This document shows, one piece after another, positions 8,031 to 13,789 of a stretch of DNA of 17,972 bases. The notes under the pieces are model-generated. The model was not told the DNA's origin. It did not search any database and saw only the letters and a list, made by a program, of their open reading frames with translations. Source of the stretch: Parcubacteria group bacterium SW_4_49_11 (GTDB lineage Bacteria > Patescibacteriota > Minisyncoccia > SW-4-49-11); the NCBI GenBank assembly GCA_003021915.1, contig PXOY01000038.1, positions 1 to 17,972 on the forward strand, in the 5' to 3' direction. Each line of letters begins with the position of its first letter. Position 1 is the stretch's first letter. Position numbers and translations under genes: made by a program.

Positions 8031-8861
8031 ATGAACAATCAGAACATCCTCATCACCGGCGCGCGCCAGGGAATAGCCCGGGAATACGCCTTCACCTTGG
8101 CTAAGCGCGGCCACACTGTCTTTGCCACCACAAAAACAGACGAGCAAGCGGAAGCACTGCGTGAAGAAGTCCACGCGAACAACCTTACGATCCGCGTCGA
8201 ACGCCTTGATATTTGCAACGCCGACGACTATCAGAAGGGCATAGACTTCACCCCGGACGTTCTCATCAACAACGCTGCCATCGGAGAGTCCGGACCGGTC
8301 GCCGAGGTCCCCATGGAGCGCCTCAGAGCCAATATGGAGACAAATGTGTACGGAACCCTCGCTCTCACACAGGCCATTATCGAGAACATGATCGCACGAC
8401 AGAGCGGGCGGATTATCATCATTTCCTCACTCGCCGGGCGCATGGTTGTCCCGTACGTCGGCCCTTACGCCATGACTAAGTTCGCCCTGGAAGGAGCGGG
8501 TGACGCGCTCCGGCAAGAACTGAAGCACCATGGAATTGCCGTATCTCTCGTAGAGCCGGGAGCCATCGACACCGGCTTTAACGAACGGATGATTGCCACC
8601 AAATACGAATGGTTCGATGATGAGAATCTCCTGTTTGAAGACGCCGATCGTATGCACCCCTATGAGCGTTTGCTCACCCAAAATCAACATCCACCGGAGA
8701 GCGTAACGCCGGCTATTTTACACGCGGTAGAATCGAACCGACCGAAAACGCGCTATGTCACACCATTCTGGCCGTACGCTCCCCTCACCTGGTTCGCGAC
8801 CAAACTTCTCCCCGATCGTGTTCGTGACTGGCTCACCAGAAAGGTTGCTAACACGGATTAA
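8031..8861 (+). CDS. Short-chain dehydrogenase/reductase (classical SDR)
   Basis: A 276-aa NAD(P)-dependent oxidoreductase with a Rossmann fold. The nucleotide-binding motif is TGARQGIA (9-16; the last glycine of TGxxxGIG is Ala). Also visible are LD (D60), NNAA (80-83), the tetrad Asn in TNVYG (N105), the catalytic Ser in ISSLAG (S132/S133) and YAMTK (Y146, K150), followed by the PGAIDTGF segment. About 276 aa is slightly longer than the 250-aa core and suits enzymes acting on steroids, acyl chains or retinoids, but the substrate cannot be read from sequence. It starts 23 nt after the permease stop and is probably the last gene of the HK2 operon. TTG-rich alternatives were not needed; ATG 8031 starts directly at the first beta strand. 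Confidence 0.92.
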   Translation: MNNQNILITGARQGIAREYAFTLAKRGHTVFATTKTDEQAEALREEVHANNLTIRVERLDICNADDYQKGIDFTPDVLINNAAIGESGPVAEVPMERLRANMETNVYGTLALTQAIIENMIARQSGRIIIISSLAGRMVVPYVGPYAMTKFALEGAGDALRQELKHHGIAVSLVEPGAIDTGFNERMIATKYEWFDDENLLFEDADRMHPYERLLTQNQHPPESVTPAILHAVESNRPKTRYVTPFWPYAPLTWFATKLLPDRVRDWLTRKVANTD

Positions 8862-8939
8862 TGTTTCTGTTAACATAACGGATCTTAAAAACGGTGTAAT
8901 CCGAGGTGATTATCAGAGCCCAAACACACCTTATATAGT

Positions 8940-9305
8940 TTATACTCCCTTTACTTCGTTTGGTATATAACTCTCTAACCGATCGCTGTTTTCCGGAAAC
9001 TCACCCGTTATGGCCATTTGTGCAGACGATACAGCCGCCCCAAGAACAAAAATCGCTACCATCAATAGAATCCGCTTCAAAGGACCAATATCCTCATCGG
9101 TATGATCGCGTGCGAGCTTACGAATAAAATCATACGTGGTTCTGAATGCTAAAAGCGGAATTCCAAGGAATATAATCCCTCCCAATATGTAGCCTTCGGC
9201 CATACCGGAGAACGGGAGCACAAGTGCGAATCCTTTGGCCAATACACGCATTCTACGGCAGGCAACATGCCACGGCACAGGCCGGAACACACCCCCAAAA
9301 AACAT
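8940..9305 (-). CDS. Small membrane protein of unknown function, 121 aa
   Basis: Not recognised. Two strong hydrophobic segments (about 38-55, GYILGGIIFLGIPLLAF; and about 83-100, ILLMVAIFVLGAAVSS) flank a basic/acidic cytoplasmic-looking loop (IRKLARDHTDEDIGP), ending in a polar tail. The first ~30 residues are Arg/Cys-containing and mildly hydrophobic. ATG 9305 has AGAGAG 4 nt upstream; starts at internal Met 19 (after CRR) or Met 35 are possible. It converges with the SDR gene and lies downstream of tRNA-Asn on the same strand. The size and helix pattern recall small accessory membrane proteins, but no function is claimed. Confidence 0.6.
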   Translation of the reverse strand: MFFGGVFRPVPWHVACRRMRVLAKGFALVLPFSGMAEGYILGGIIFLGIPLLAFRTTYDFIRKLARDHTDEDIGPLKRILLMVAIFVLGAAVSSAQMAITGEFPENSDRLESYIPNEVKGV

Positions 9306-9434
9306 AAATCTCTCTTAACTTATTCTATGATATTGCTCCAATTGTTCCCTTACCCAAATCGCACTTGTATCGTCTTTGGGGCTACACCGAACATATATAA
9401 ACGTATCCGAGAGACACAAAACGATTCGGAAATG
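9306..9434. other. Intergenic region, nothing convincing seen
   Basis: About 130 nt between the tRNA 3' end and the small membrane protein. No good promoter, hairpin or T-tract was found. The short plus-strand frame that runs through here into the tRNA is not coding. Confidence 0.5.
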
Positions 9435-9506
9435 CTCCAGGGGTCGGATTCGAACCGACGACCACTCGATTAACAGTCGAGCGCTCTACCGCTGAGCTAC
9501 CCTGGA
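9435..9506 (-). tRNA. tRNA-Asn (anticodon GTT)
   Basis: A full cloverleaf on the minus strand. Acceptor TCCAGGG pairs with CCCTGGA; D arm GCTC/GAGC; anticodon arm CTCGA/TCGAG with loop CTGTTAA (anticodon GTT); five-base variable loop; T arm GTCGG/CCGAC with TTCGAAT. Total 72 nt with discriminator G. The 3' CCA is not encoded (GCATT follows), so it must be added by the CCA-adding enzyme. No duplicate of the 3' end is visible in the window, so there is no sign of an attachment-site repeat here. Confidence 0.97.
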
Positions 9507-9531
9507 ATATACCGTACTGAAAGACAATTGT

Positions 9532-9560
9532 ACTATATCGCACGGCTGTAGGATTGTCAA
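9532..9560 (-). promoter_or_regulatory. Strong sigma70 promoter for tRNA-Asn
   Basis: Minus strand: TTGACA (9555-9560), exactly 17 bp, TATAGT (9532-9537). Transcription would start near 9525, about 18 nt before the mature 5' end at 9506. Confidence 0.8.
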
Positions 9561-9589
9561 TTAAACAAACAGTATAGAGATCGCGAGTC

Positions 9590-9618
9590 TTGACACCAGA
9601 GCTTAGCCCGTTTATGCT
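9590..9618 (+). promoter_or_regulatory. Strong sigma70 promoter for a 33-codon ORF
   Basis: TTGACA (9590-9595), 17-bp spacer, TATGCT (9613-9618). It is back to back with the tRNA-Asn promoter. The expected start near 9625 is followed by a Shine-Dalgarno and GTG start. Confidence 0.75.
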
Positions 9619-9648
9619 GTAGACGCGTATTTTGGCAAGGAGTATAAC

Positions 9649-9750
9649 GTGTCAACAATCACCATAGAATGTTGTATCTGGTCCGCGGCTCTTATAGCCG
9701 TATTGTCCCCGCTATTTTGCATAGCGTTTGATATAATGCGCTCCCCTTAA
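9649..9750 (+). CDS. Predicted 33-aa single-helix membrane peptide
   Basis: GTG 9649 has a perfect AAGGAG (9637-9642) at 6-nt spacing, one of the best ribosome sites in the window. The peptide begins MSTITIECCIW, continues with a hydrophobic helix (SAALIAVLSPLFCIAF) and ends DIMRSP before TAA. It contains three Cys. The unit is complete: promoter 9590-9618, short leader, ORF, and hairpin terminator 9775-9801, with nothing else in the transcript. No family is recognised. It could be a small membrane regulator, a toxin-like peptide, or a chance ORF on an RNA of about 175 nt. The promoter-RBS-ORF-terminator order argues for translation. Confidence 0.55.
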   Translation: MSTITIECCIWSAALIAVLSPLFCIAFDIMRSP

Positions 9751-9774
9751 GAAACATCTATTTGCATACGTTCA

Positions 9775-9801
9775 GGGCGATGGTTTCATCGTCCATTTTT
9801 T
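9775..9801 (+). terminator. Rho-independent terminator of the 33-aa unit
   Basis: GGGCGATG (9775-9782) pairs with CATCGTCC (9787-9794), 8 bp including one G-T pair, loop GTTT, then A and six T (9796-9801). Confidence 0.8.
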
Positions 9802-9832
9802 ATCCATGGACTGGATCGTCGTTTCATAAATG

Positions 9833-9861
9833 TTGACAATATTCAACAACAATGATATACT
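9833..9861 (+). promoter_or_regulatory. Near-consensus extended -10 promoter
   Basis: TTGACA (9833-9838), 17-bp spacer, TATACT (9856-9861) preceded by TGA, giving an extended -10. This is the closest match to the sigma70 consensus in the window, yet no conventional gene follows. Expected start about 9868. Confidence 0.8.
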
Positions 9862-9867
9862 CTAGCG

Positions 9868-10025
9868 CGAAAACACAACCTCTCCAAAGCCTATGGAACT
9901 TCTCGAGACCTCTCTCATCAGTATAACCCTTTCCCCTGTCATGTTTTGGGTGCAATGGAGATCAATAAGATCCATAGAACTACGATAACCCTTAAGCACA
10001 GCGTGCCATCACGCTGTGCTATTCG
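9868..10025 (+). ncRNA. Possible small RNA or 31-codon mini-gene transcript
   Basis: A transcript of about 155 nt is bounded by the promoter at 9833-9861 and the hairpin at 9995-10020. Inside, CTATGGA (9891-9897) can pair with TCCATAG (9971-9977), enclosing most of the RNA. It also holds an ORF of 31 codons (9893-9988; starts MELLETSLISITL, ends SIRSIELR) whose stop is 6 nt before the hairpin, but that ORF has no Shine-Dalgarno and its ATG sits inside the long-range stem. I favour a non-coding RNA or a leader-type peptide. It does not show the hallmarks of SRP RNA, tmRNA or RNase P RNA; a 6S-like RNA cannot be excluded. Confidence 0.4.
9995..10020 (+). terminator. Strong hairpin closing the 9868 transcript
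   Basis: AGCACAGCGTG (9995-10005) pairs perfectly with CACGCTGTGCT (10010-10020), 11 bp with loop CCAT. The following ATTCGATTT is a poor T tract, so it may act as a weak terminator or as a 3' stability hairpin. It abuts the partial repeat copy D. Confidence 0.5.
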
Positions 10026-10050
10026 ATTTGCCACGGACACTGAAAAGACC
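10021..10050 (+). repeat. Two-hairpin repeat, degenerate copy D (left end only)
   Basis: ATTCGATTTGCCACGG and ACACTGAAAAGACC match the left end of copy A (4383-4409) closely. The following bases no longer form hairpin 1 and hairpin 2 is absent. It faces copy C. Confidence 0.55.
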
Positions 10051-10091
10051 TTCTGTTCTCCTCCTAGAAATATGTACGTACTTTGCTATTG

Positions 10092-10172
10092 GCAGTCCCA
10101 CCGAAAATAGGCTTTCGTCAGAAAGCCGCAAAAAACAGGATGTTTTTTGAGCGCCCGTCAAACTTCGATTTA
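10092..10172 (-). repeat. Two-hairpin dispersed repeat, copy C
   Basis: Read on the minus strand: left flank TCGA and ACGGGCGCT, hairpin 1 CAAAAAACA/TGTTTTTTG (10129-10149, triloop TCC), hairpin 2 GGCTTTC/GAAAGCC (10110-10127, loop TGAC), then TATTTTC (10103-10109) and GGGACTGC (10092-10099). Stem bases differ from copies A and B at several paired positions, yet pairing is kept. Its spacing to copy B is 121 nt, in the same orientation. Confidence 0.8.
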
Positions 10173-10208
10173 AAGGAGGAAAGACCCGTTCAGGAAAGGA
10201 GGATAGAC
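10172..10208 (+). repeat. 14-bp direct repeat AAAGGAGGAWAGAC
   Basis: AAAGGAGGAAAGAC (10172-10185) and AAAGGAGGATAGAC (10195-10208) differ by one base and are 23 nt apart. The core looks like a strong Shine-Dalgarno, but no ORF start sits at a proper distance. The first copy aligns with the outer flank of repeat C. Confidence 0.6.
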
Positions 10209-10212
10209 GTAG

Positions 10213-10306
10213 CTAAAATGCAGTCCCCTTGTTGGAAAATAGGCTTCCGCAAGGAAGCCGGAAGAAACCCAGGGTTTCTTCAGTGATCGTAGTGAATCGA
10301 GGGAAT
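10213..10306 (-). repeat. Two-hairpin dispersed repeat, copy B
   Basis: An inverted copy of 4383-4467. Hairpin 1 is at 10261-10281 (GAAGAAACC/GGTTTCTTC, loop CTG on the minus strand), hairpin 2 at 10242-10259 (GGCTTCC/GGAAGCC), TATTTTCC at 10234-10241 and GGACTGCATTTT at 10215-10226. The hairpin core differs from copy A mainly in one loop base. Confidence 0.87.
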
Positions 10307-10363
10307 GGAGGTTTCGAGGCTATATTGCACCCCATAAGAATTTTGAGCTGGTTTTGACACACT

Positions 10364-10433
10364 TGTAAATAAAGTAGGCTGTTTTGTTTACATATCGGGT
10401 AACTTGTAAACAAACTTAACGACTTTGTTTACA
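10364..10433. repeat. Two tandem 29-bp inverted repeats
   Basis: TGTAAATAAA (10364-10373) with TTTGTTTACA (10383-10392), and TGTAAACAAA (10405-10414) with TTTGTTTACA (10424-10433). Both have 9-nt spacers and their starts are 41 bp apart. Each arm pair gives a 10-bp stem (one wobble in the first). There is no T tract, so they are not terminators; a tandem operator or another DNA-binding site is possible. Confidence 0.7.
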
Positions 10434-10463
10434 TCTCAACCGTGTATCAATTTATATCCACTG

Positions 10464-10513
10464 TATATCGTGCTCGAAGAGCACATGTATCGTGTCCGCA
10501 GGACACATATATC
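10464..10513. repeat. Tandem pair of covarying 6-bp hairpins
   Basis: GTGCTC-GAA-GAGCAC (10470-10484) and GTGTCC-GCA-GGACAC (10492-10506), a 22-bp period. The linkers are near identical: TATATC before, ATGTATC between and ATATATC after. The stem sequence changes between the units, but pairing is complete in both. Confidence 0.75.
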
Positions 10514-10639
10514 TTCCATTCCAAATACTAGATACTAAATACCAAATACTAACTACCATTTCCTTGCTACCTGCTACGTACTACATGCTACTCATCGCAT
10601 CTGACTTCCGGCTTCAGGATTCAGGCTTCAGGACTACGG
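10514..10639. repeat. Degenerate heptanucleotide tandem array, 18 units
   Basis: The whole 126 bp parses into heptamers. Units at 10521-10555 are CCAAATA, CTAGATA, CTAAATA, CCAAATA, CTAACTA. Then CCATTTC, followed by CTTGCTA, CCTGCTA, CGTACTA, CATGCTA (10563-10590). After two divergent units come CTTCCGG, CTTCAGG, ATTCAGG, CTTCAGG, ACTACGG (10605-10639). The array starts right after the covarying hairpin pair and stops 6 bp short of the ftsX stop codon. It resembles the short tandemly repeated heptamers known from cyanobacteria in form, not in sequence. Confidence 0.8.
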
Positions 10640-10645
10640 TTTCTC

Positions 10646-11569
10646 TTACACTTTCAGATAGCGGTTAATGGCGAGCGCGCTGCTTCCCGCTCCCAACAGA
10701 ATCCCGACGGCTAATTGCGCGGACACAATCATCAACGCGTTCTGTTGAACGTACGAGGAAATGTTCGTACTAAAGAAATCTCCCACTCCTTCCGGCAAGG
10801 AGAGCACCATGGTAAAGAGTAACGTGGCGCTGATGATAGTTCCGAACACCCCAAAGAGGACTCCTTCCACGAGAAACGGCCCCTTGATTTGCATATTACT
10901 CGCTCCCACCAAGCGCATAATTTCAATTTCATTGCGATACGAATACATGGTCAGCCGAATGGTGTTATACGGAATAGCGATAGCGAGGAAGGCAAGTAAA
11001 ATCATGACCACAAACTGCAAGTTCTGCACCCAATCCAAAATACGAGTCAGGCGATCGATGATCCGCTTCGTGCTTGATTTTTCGTAGTTGATTTCCTTGA
11101 CAACGCTCCCCGCATATTTCGAACGTTTAATCTGTTCTACGATCCCGTCGTAGTCCCGAATGTTTTCTGCCTGTACCACAATGGTGACTGAAAGCGGATT
11201 TTCGTTCAGGATATTAATGGAATCCAAAATATCCGGATAATCTTTGTAAGTCGTCTTAAAGTCTTCAAGCGCTTCTTCTTCGGACACAAATTTGGTGCTT
11301 TTCACATTCGCGAGATTGTCCACATAGGACTGAAACTCTTTGGCCTTGTCTTTTTTGACATCCTCGGCGAGATAAATCGGAATATCGATCTTATTCTCGA
11401 CCTCATCCACGGCGTTACTACTCAGCTGATTGACGATGAGGAAGAAGCCAAGTCCGAACAGGGTTAAGACCATCACAATGGTGGTGGAAACAGTCAGAAA
11501 CACGTTACGGACGAAATTTTGAAATCCGTACTTAATACTTCGTAACAGGTGTAAAAACATGGTCCGCAT
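10646..11569 (-). CDS. ftsX: Cell division protein FtsX
   Basis: A 307-aa membrane subunit of the FtsEX complex, which couples ATP hydrolysis by FtsE to activation of peptidoglycan hydrolases at the septum. A cytoplasmic N-terminus (FLHLLRSIKYGFQNFVRN, typical of the family) leads to helix 1 (about 23-47), then the extracytoplasmic loop (about 48-175) and three C-terminal helices (about 185-205, 228-252, 280-300). The cytoplasmic segment YRNEIEIMRLVGAS before helix 3 is the FtsX hallmark that contacts FtsE. The length is normal. It starts 10 nt after ftsE. An internal ATG three codons in (MFLHLL) could also serve as start. The heptamer array begins 6 bp after its stop. Confidence 0.95.
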   Translation of the reverse strand: MRTMFLHLLRSIKYGFQNFVRNVFLTVSTTIVMVLTLFGLGFFLIVNQLSSNAVDEVENKIDIPIYLAEDVKKDKAKEFQSYVDNLANVKSTKFVSEEEALEDFKTTYKDYPDILDSINILNENPLSVTIVVQAENIRDYDGIVEQIKRSKYAGSVVKEINYEKSSTKRIIDRLTRILDWVQNLQFVVMILLAFLAIAIPYNTIRLTMYSYRNEIEIMRLVGASNMQIKGPFLVEGVLFGVFGTIISATLLFTMVLSLPEGVGDFFSTNISSYVQQNALMIVSAQLAVGILLGAGSSALAINRYLKV

Positions 11570-11579
11570 AAAATCGTTG

Positions 11580-12263
11580 TTAGATGATGTACTTTCCTTC
11601 CATGCTGTCGCGGATAATCTTTCCCTTATCGAGGCTCACTACACGCTTATTGATACTATTCACAATCTCTTTGTTGTGCGTGGCGAAAAGCACGGTCGTC
11701 TCCAGCTGTTCATTGATTTTCAACAAAAGGTTAACGATGTCCCAGCTGTTAAAGACGTCGAGATTGCCGGTCGGCTCGTCCGCCAGAAGCACAGAAGGCT
11801 CGTTAATGAGAGCGCGAGCAATCGCCAACCGTTGCTTTTCTCCGCCCGACATCTGAGCCGGAAACTTCTTCGCTTTATTACTCATACCCACGATATTCAA
11901 AAATCGCGGAACTTTGCGTTTTATTTCTTTGTGGGAACGGCCTAAAATTTCCATGGCAAACGCCACGTTCTCGTATGCCGTCTTCTGAGAAAGCAACTTA
12001 AAATCTTGAAACACCACCCCCAGCTGTTTGCGATGATCGGGTAAATTCCGGGGTTTGATGCGATCGATCCGTCTATTCTGAAAATATACCACTCCCTGGT
12101 CCGTCTTTTCCTCGCCGGTGAGCATCTTGATAATGGTCGACTTTCCCGCGCCACTTTGACCGACGAGCATGACAAATTCGCCGTCTTCTATTTTGAGACT
12201 AACATTATCGAGGGCCGGGTTGTGATCTCCGTATTCTCGGGAGACGTTTTTGAAAAGAATCAT
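11580..12263 (-). CDS. ftsE: Cell division ATPase FtsE
   Basis: A 227-aa ABC ATPase. Walker [10 protein letters not shown] (35-43), Q loop FQDF (Q86), signature MSGGEKQRL (138-146), Walker B VLLADEP (158-164) and H loop ATHNKE (H196). The early segment [12 protein letters not shown] and the pairing with ftsX 10 nt downstream identify it as FtsE rather than a transport ATPase. It is located 10 nt after prfB, so prfB, ftsE and ftsX are likely one transcript. No strong Shine-Dalgarno precedes ATG 12263. Confidence 0.96.
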   Translation of the reverse strand: MILFKNVSREYGDHNPALDNVSLKIEDGEFVMLVGQSGAGKSTIIKMLTGEEKTDQGVVYFQNRRIDRIKPRNLPDHRKQLGVVFQDFKLLSQKTAYENVAFAMEILGRSHKEIKRKVPRFLNIVGMSNKAKKFPAQMSGGEKQRLAIARALINEPSVLLADEPTGNLDVFNSWDIVNLLLKINEQLETTVLFATHNKEIVNSINKRVVSLDKGKIIRDSMEGKYII

Positions 12264-12273
12264 GGTTTTGTGT

Positions 12274-13390
12274 TTATGAAGAATTCCGTGTTTTTGAGGC
12301 TAGTACCGAGGCAATAAGCTCGTCAAGCTTACCTTCTTTGAGAATATCATATACCTGATTTGTTTGATAGTCACTGCGCTGATCTTTCACTAACTGATAC
12401 GGATCCAGGACGTACGAACGAATGTGATTTCCCCAGGAGACGGAGACCTGCTCGGTTAATTCTTCCTGTTCTTTACTGCGTTCTTCTTGATGTTTCTGCC
12501 ACAATTTAGACCGGAGAATGCGCAGAGCGATCTCTCGGTTTTGGAGTTGACTGCGCTCGGTTTGAGACGTCGCGACCAGTCCGGTGGGTTCGTGGGTGAT
12601 GCGCACGGCGGAATCGGTGGTGTTTACGGACTGTCCCCCCGGCCCGCTGGAACGAAAGGTATCAATCTGTAAATCGTTCGAGTTGATCTTGATGTCTTGT
12701 TCCTCAAGCGACTCAATTTCCGGGAGTACTTGCACGATGGCAAACGAAGTGTGCCGCTGACCTTGCGCATTGAATGGAGAAACGCGTACGAGTCGATGCA
12801 CCCCGCGTTCCACCTTTAACGTACCGTATGCGTACTCCCCTTGTACACTAATCAGCGCGCGTTTGATTCCGGCTTCGTTCCCTGGGGAATACTCCACAAC
12901 ATCCGCCTTCAGTTCAGGCCTATCTCGAAGATACGTAAGATACATCTGAAAGAGCATGTCTGCGAAGTCTTGGGCGTCCGCTCCTCCCGCGCCCGCTTGC
13001 ACAAAAATAAAGGCGTGGGAGGTATCGTACGGTCCCTGAAAGTATTGACGTTGGCGCACATAAGCTAACGCTCGCTCGAGGCTTGAAACTTCCGTTTGTA
13101 GGTCAGCAATATCCGCCTCTTCTTCTGCGAAGAGTTCCGGAAGAAACGCTAACCGGTCTTCCACTTCATGAAGGACATTGAAGAGTTCTTGTTTGCGCGC
13201 CAAGGCTTGCATTGTTTTTTGCGCCTCGGACGGATTATCCCAGAACCCTTCCTCTGTGCTCTGCTCTGTTAAGGTTGCGATCTCATGAGAAAGGTGATCC
13301 CGGTCAAAAACAGTGCTTTAAATATTCCCACTCCGTCTGTAACTGCTGCAGTTGGTATTGAAGCTCTTCGCGATTCGCCGTATGTGCCAT
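12274..13390 (-). CDS. prfB: Peptide chain release factor 2, with programmed +1 frameshift
   Basis: RF2 ends translation at UAA and UGA. The gene is in two frames. ATG 13390 (MAHTANREEL) opens 28 codons ending at an in-frame UGA (13304-13306) in the context TTT TGA C. Skipping one base gives Phe-Asp and continues (DRDHLSHEIATL) into the main frame to TAA at 12274, about 371 aa in all, matching the usual ~365. Domain markers in the full protein are the SPF stop-recognition tripeptide (about 204-206) and GGQ (about 251-253, in SSGPGGQSVN). A start at 13212 would remove 59 N-terminal residues and is rejected. This is the classic autoregulatory RF2 frameshift: low RF2 lets the ribosome slip at UGA. 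The slippery codon is UUU followed by U, instead of the usual CUU. Confidence 0.95.
13303..13309 (-). promoter_or_regulatory. prfB programmed +1 frameshift site (TTT TGA C)
   Basis: On the minus strand, TGT TTT TGA C. The P-site tRNA-Phe can re-pair perfectly after moving +1 on the T run, as the UGA awaits RF2. The AGGGGG Shine-Dalgarno-like stimulator seen in E. coli is absent; only TTAAAG lies about 6 nt upstream of the slippery codon. Confidence 0.85.
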
Positions 13391-13408
13391 AGATACCTGT
13401 TACATTGG

Positions 13409-13726
13409 CTAGGAAAACAATCCTCCTCTGTTATTGTCCATGCGCCCCTTAAGATGCTCTTCTACGTTCGAGATATCTTCTTCGGTAAAATCGTTGTATT
13501 CCCGCAAATCATTGACCACGTTATTCAGTTCCTCTTCGGTAACTGTCTCGCGGGCTCCAAAAAAGCCCCGCTCCTCCGACGAAGCTCGATCAAGGCGCGT
13601 CTCGAGCTTATCACGCACAATTTTGCGTTTGGTTTCCGTATTAGTACCCCCACCTAACAGTCCGCCACTTCTCTGAAAGTCAATACGGTCTATTTCTCGG
13701 CTGATGTCGCGTTCACTTAATGCCAT
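13409..13726 (-). CDS. Hypothetical protein, 105 aa, first gene of the prfB operon
   Basis: Not recognised. It begins MALSERDISREIDRIDF, has a glycine-rich stretch (GGLLGGGTNT), then a strongly charged, probably helical region (ETKRKIVRDKLETRLDRASSEER and TEEELNNVVNDLREYNDFTEED) and ends DNNRGGLFS. No signal peptide or membrane helix. The start at 13726 is preferred over an upstream in-frame ATG at 13783, since that one lies inside the promoter. It ends 18 nt before the prfB start, so it is probably co-transcribed with prfB-ftsE-ftsX. Confidence 0.65.
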   Translation of the reverse strand: MALSERDISREIDRIDFQRSGGLLGGGTNTETKRKIVRDKLETRLDRASSEERGFFGARETVTEEELNNVVNDLREYNDFTEEDISNVEEHLKGRMDNNRGGLFS

Positions 13727-13754
13727 AAAGAATATGTTATTTGTATTATTTTCT

Positions 13755-13783
13755 ATATTATCACACGGCCAGGACCACGCCAA
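13755..13783 (-). promoter_or_regulatory. Promoter of the hypothetical-prfB-ftsEX operon
   Basis: Minus strand: TTGGCG (13778-13783), 17-bp spacer, TAATAT (13755-13760) preceded by TGA (extended -10). Start near 13748, leader about 22 nt. Its -35 is 6 bp from the -35 of the divergent ychF promoter. Confidence 0.6.
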
Positions 13784-13789
13784 TCCCTC

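Noticed and set aside
8890..8935. Possible minus-strand terminator with GGTG/CACC and TAATC/GATTA followed by GTTTTT
   Set aside because: The stem is short, interrupted and AT-rich, with a large bulge; not convincing as an intrinsic terminator.
9435..9506. tRNA-Asn as an integration site with att repeats
   Set aside because: No second copy of the tRNA 3' end and no integrase were seen in the window.
10083..10286. Open frame of 67 codons through repeats C and B with two similar segments (KIGFRQKAAKNRMFF and KIGFRKEAGRNPGFL)
   Set aside because: The internal similarity is only the two-hairpin DNA repeat read in the same frame; no start context, and copy A does not keep the frame as a gene.
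10364..10433. Origin of replication with DnaA boxes
   Set aside because: The repeated TTTGTTTACA does not match the DnaA box TTATCCACA, and no dnaA, dnaN or AT-rich unwinding region is nearby.
10021..10513. CRISPR-like array
   Set aside because: Repeat units differ in length, orientation and spacing, there are no uniform spacers, and no cas genes are present.
13212..13212. Start of prfB at the ATG ending at 13212
   Set aside because: It would drop 59 residues that belong to RF2; the upstream frame with TTT TGA C restores the normal length.
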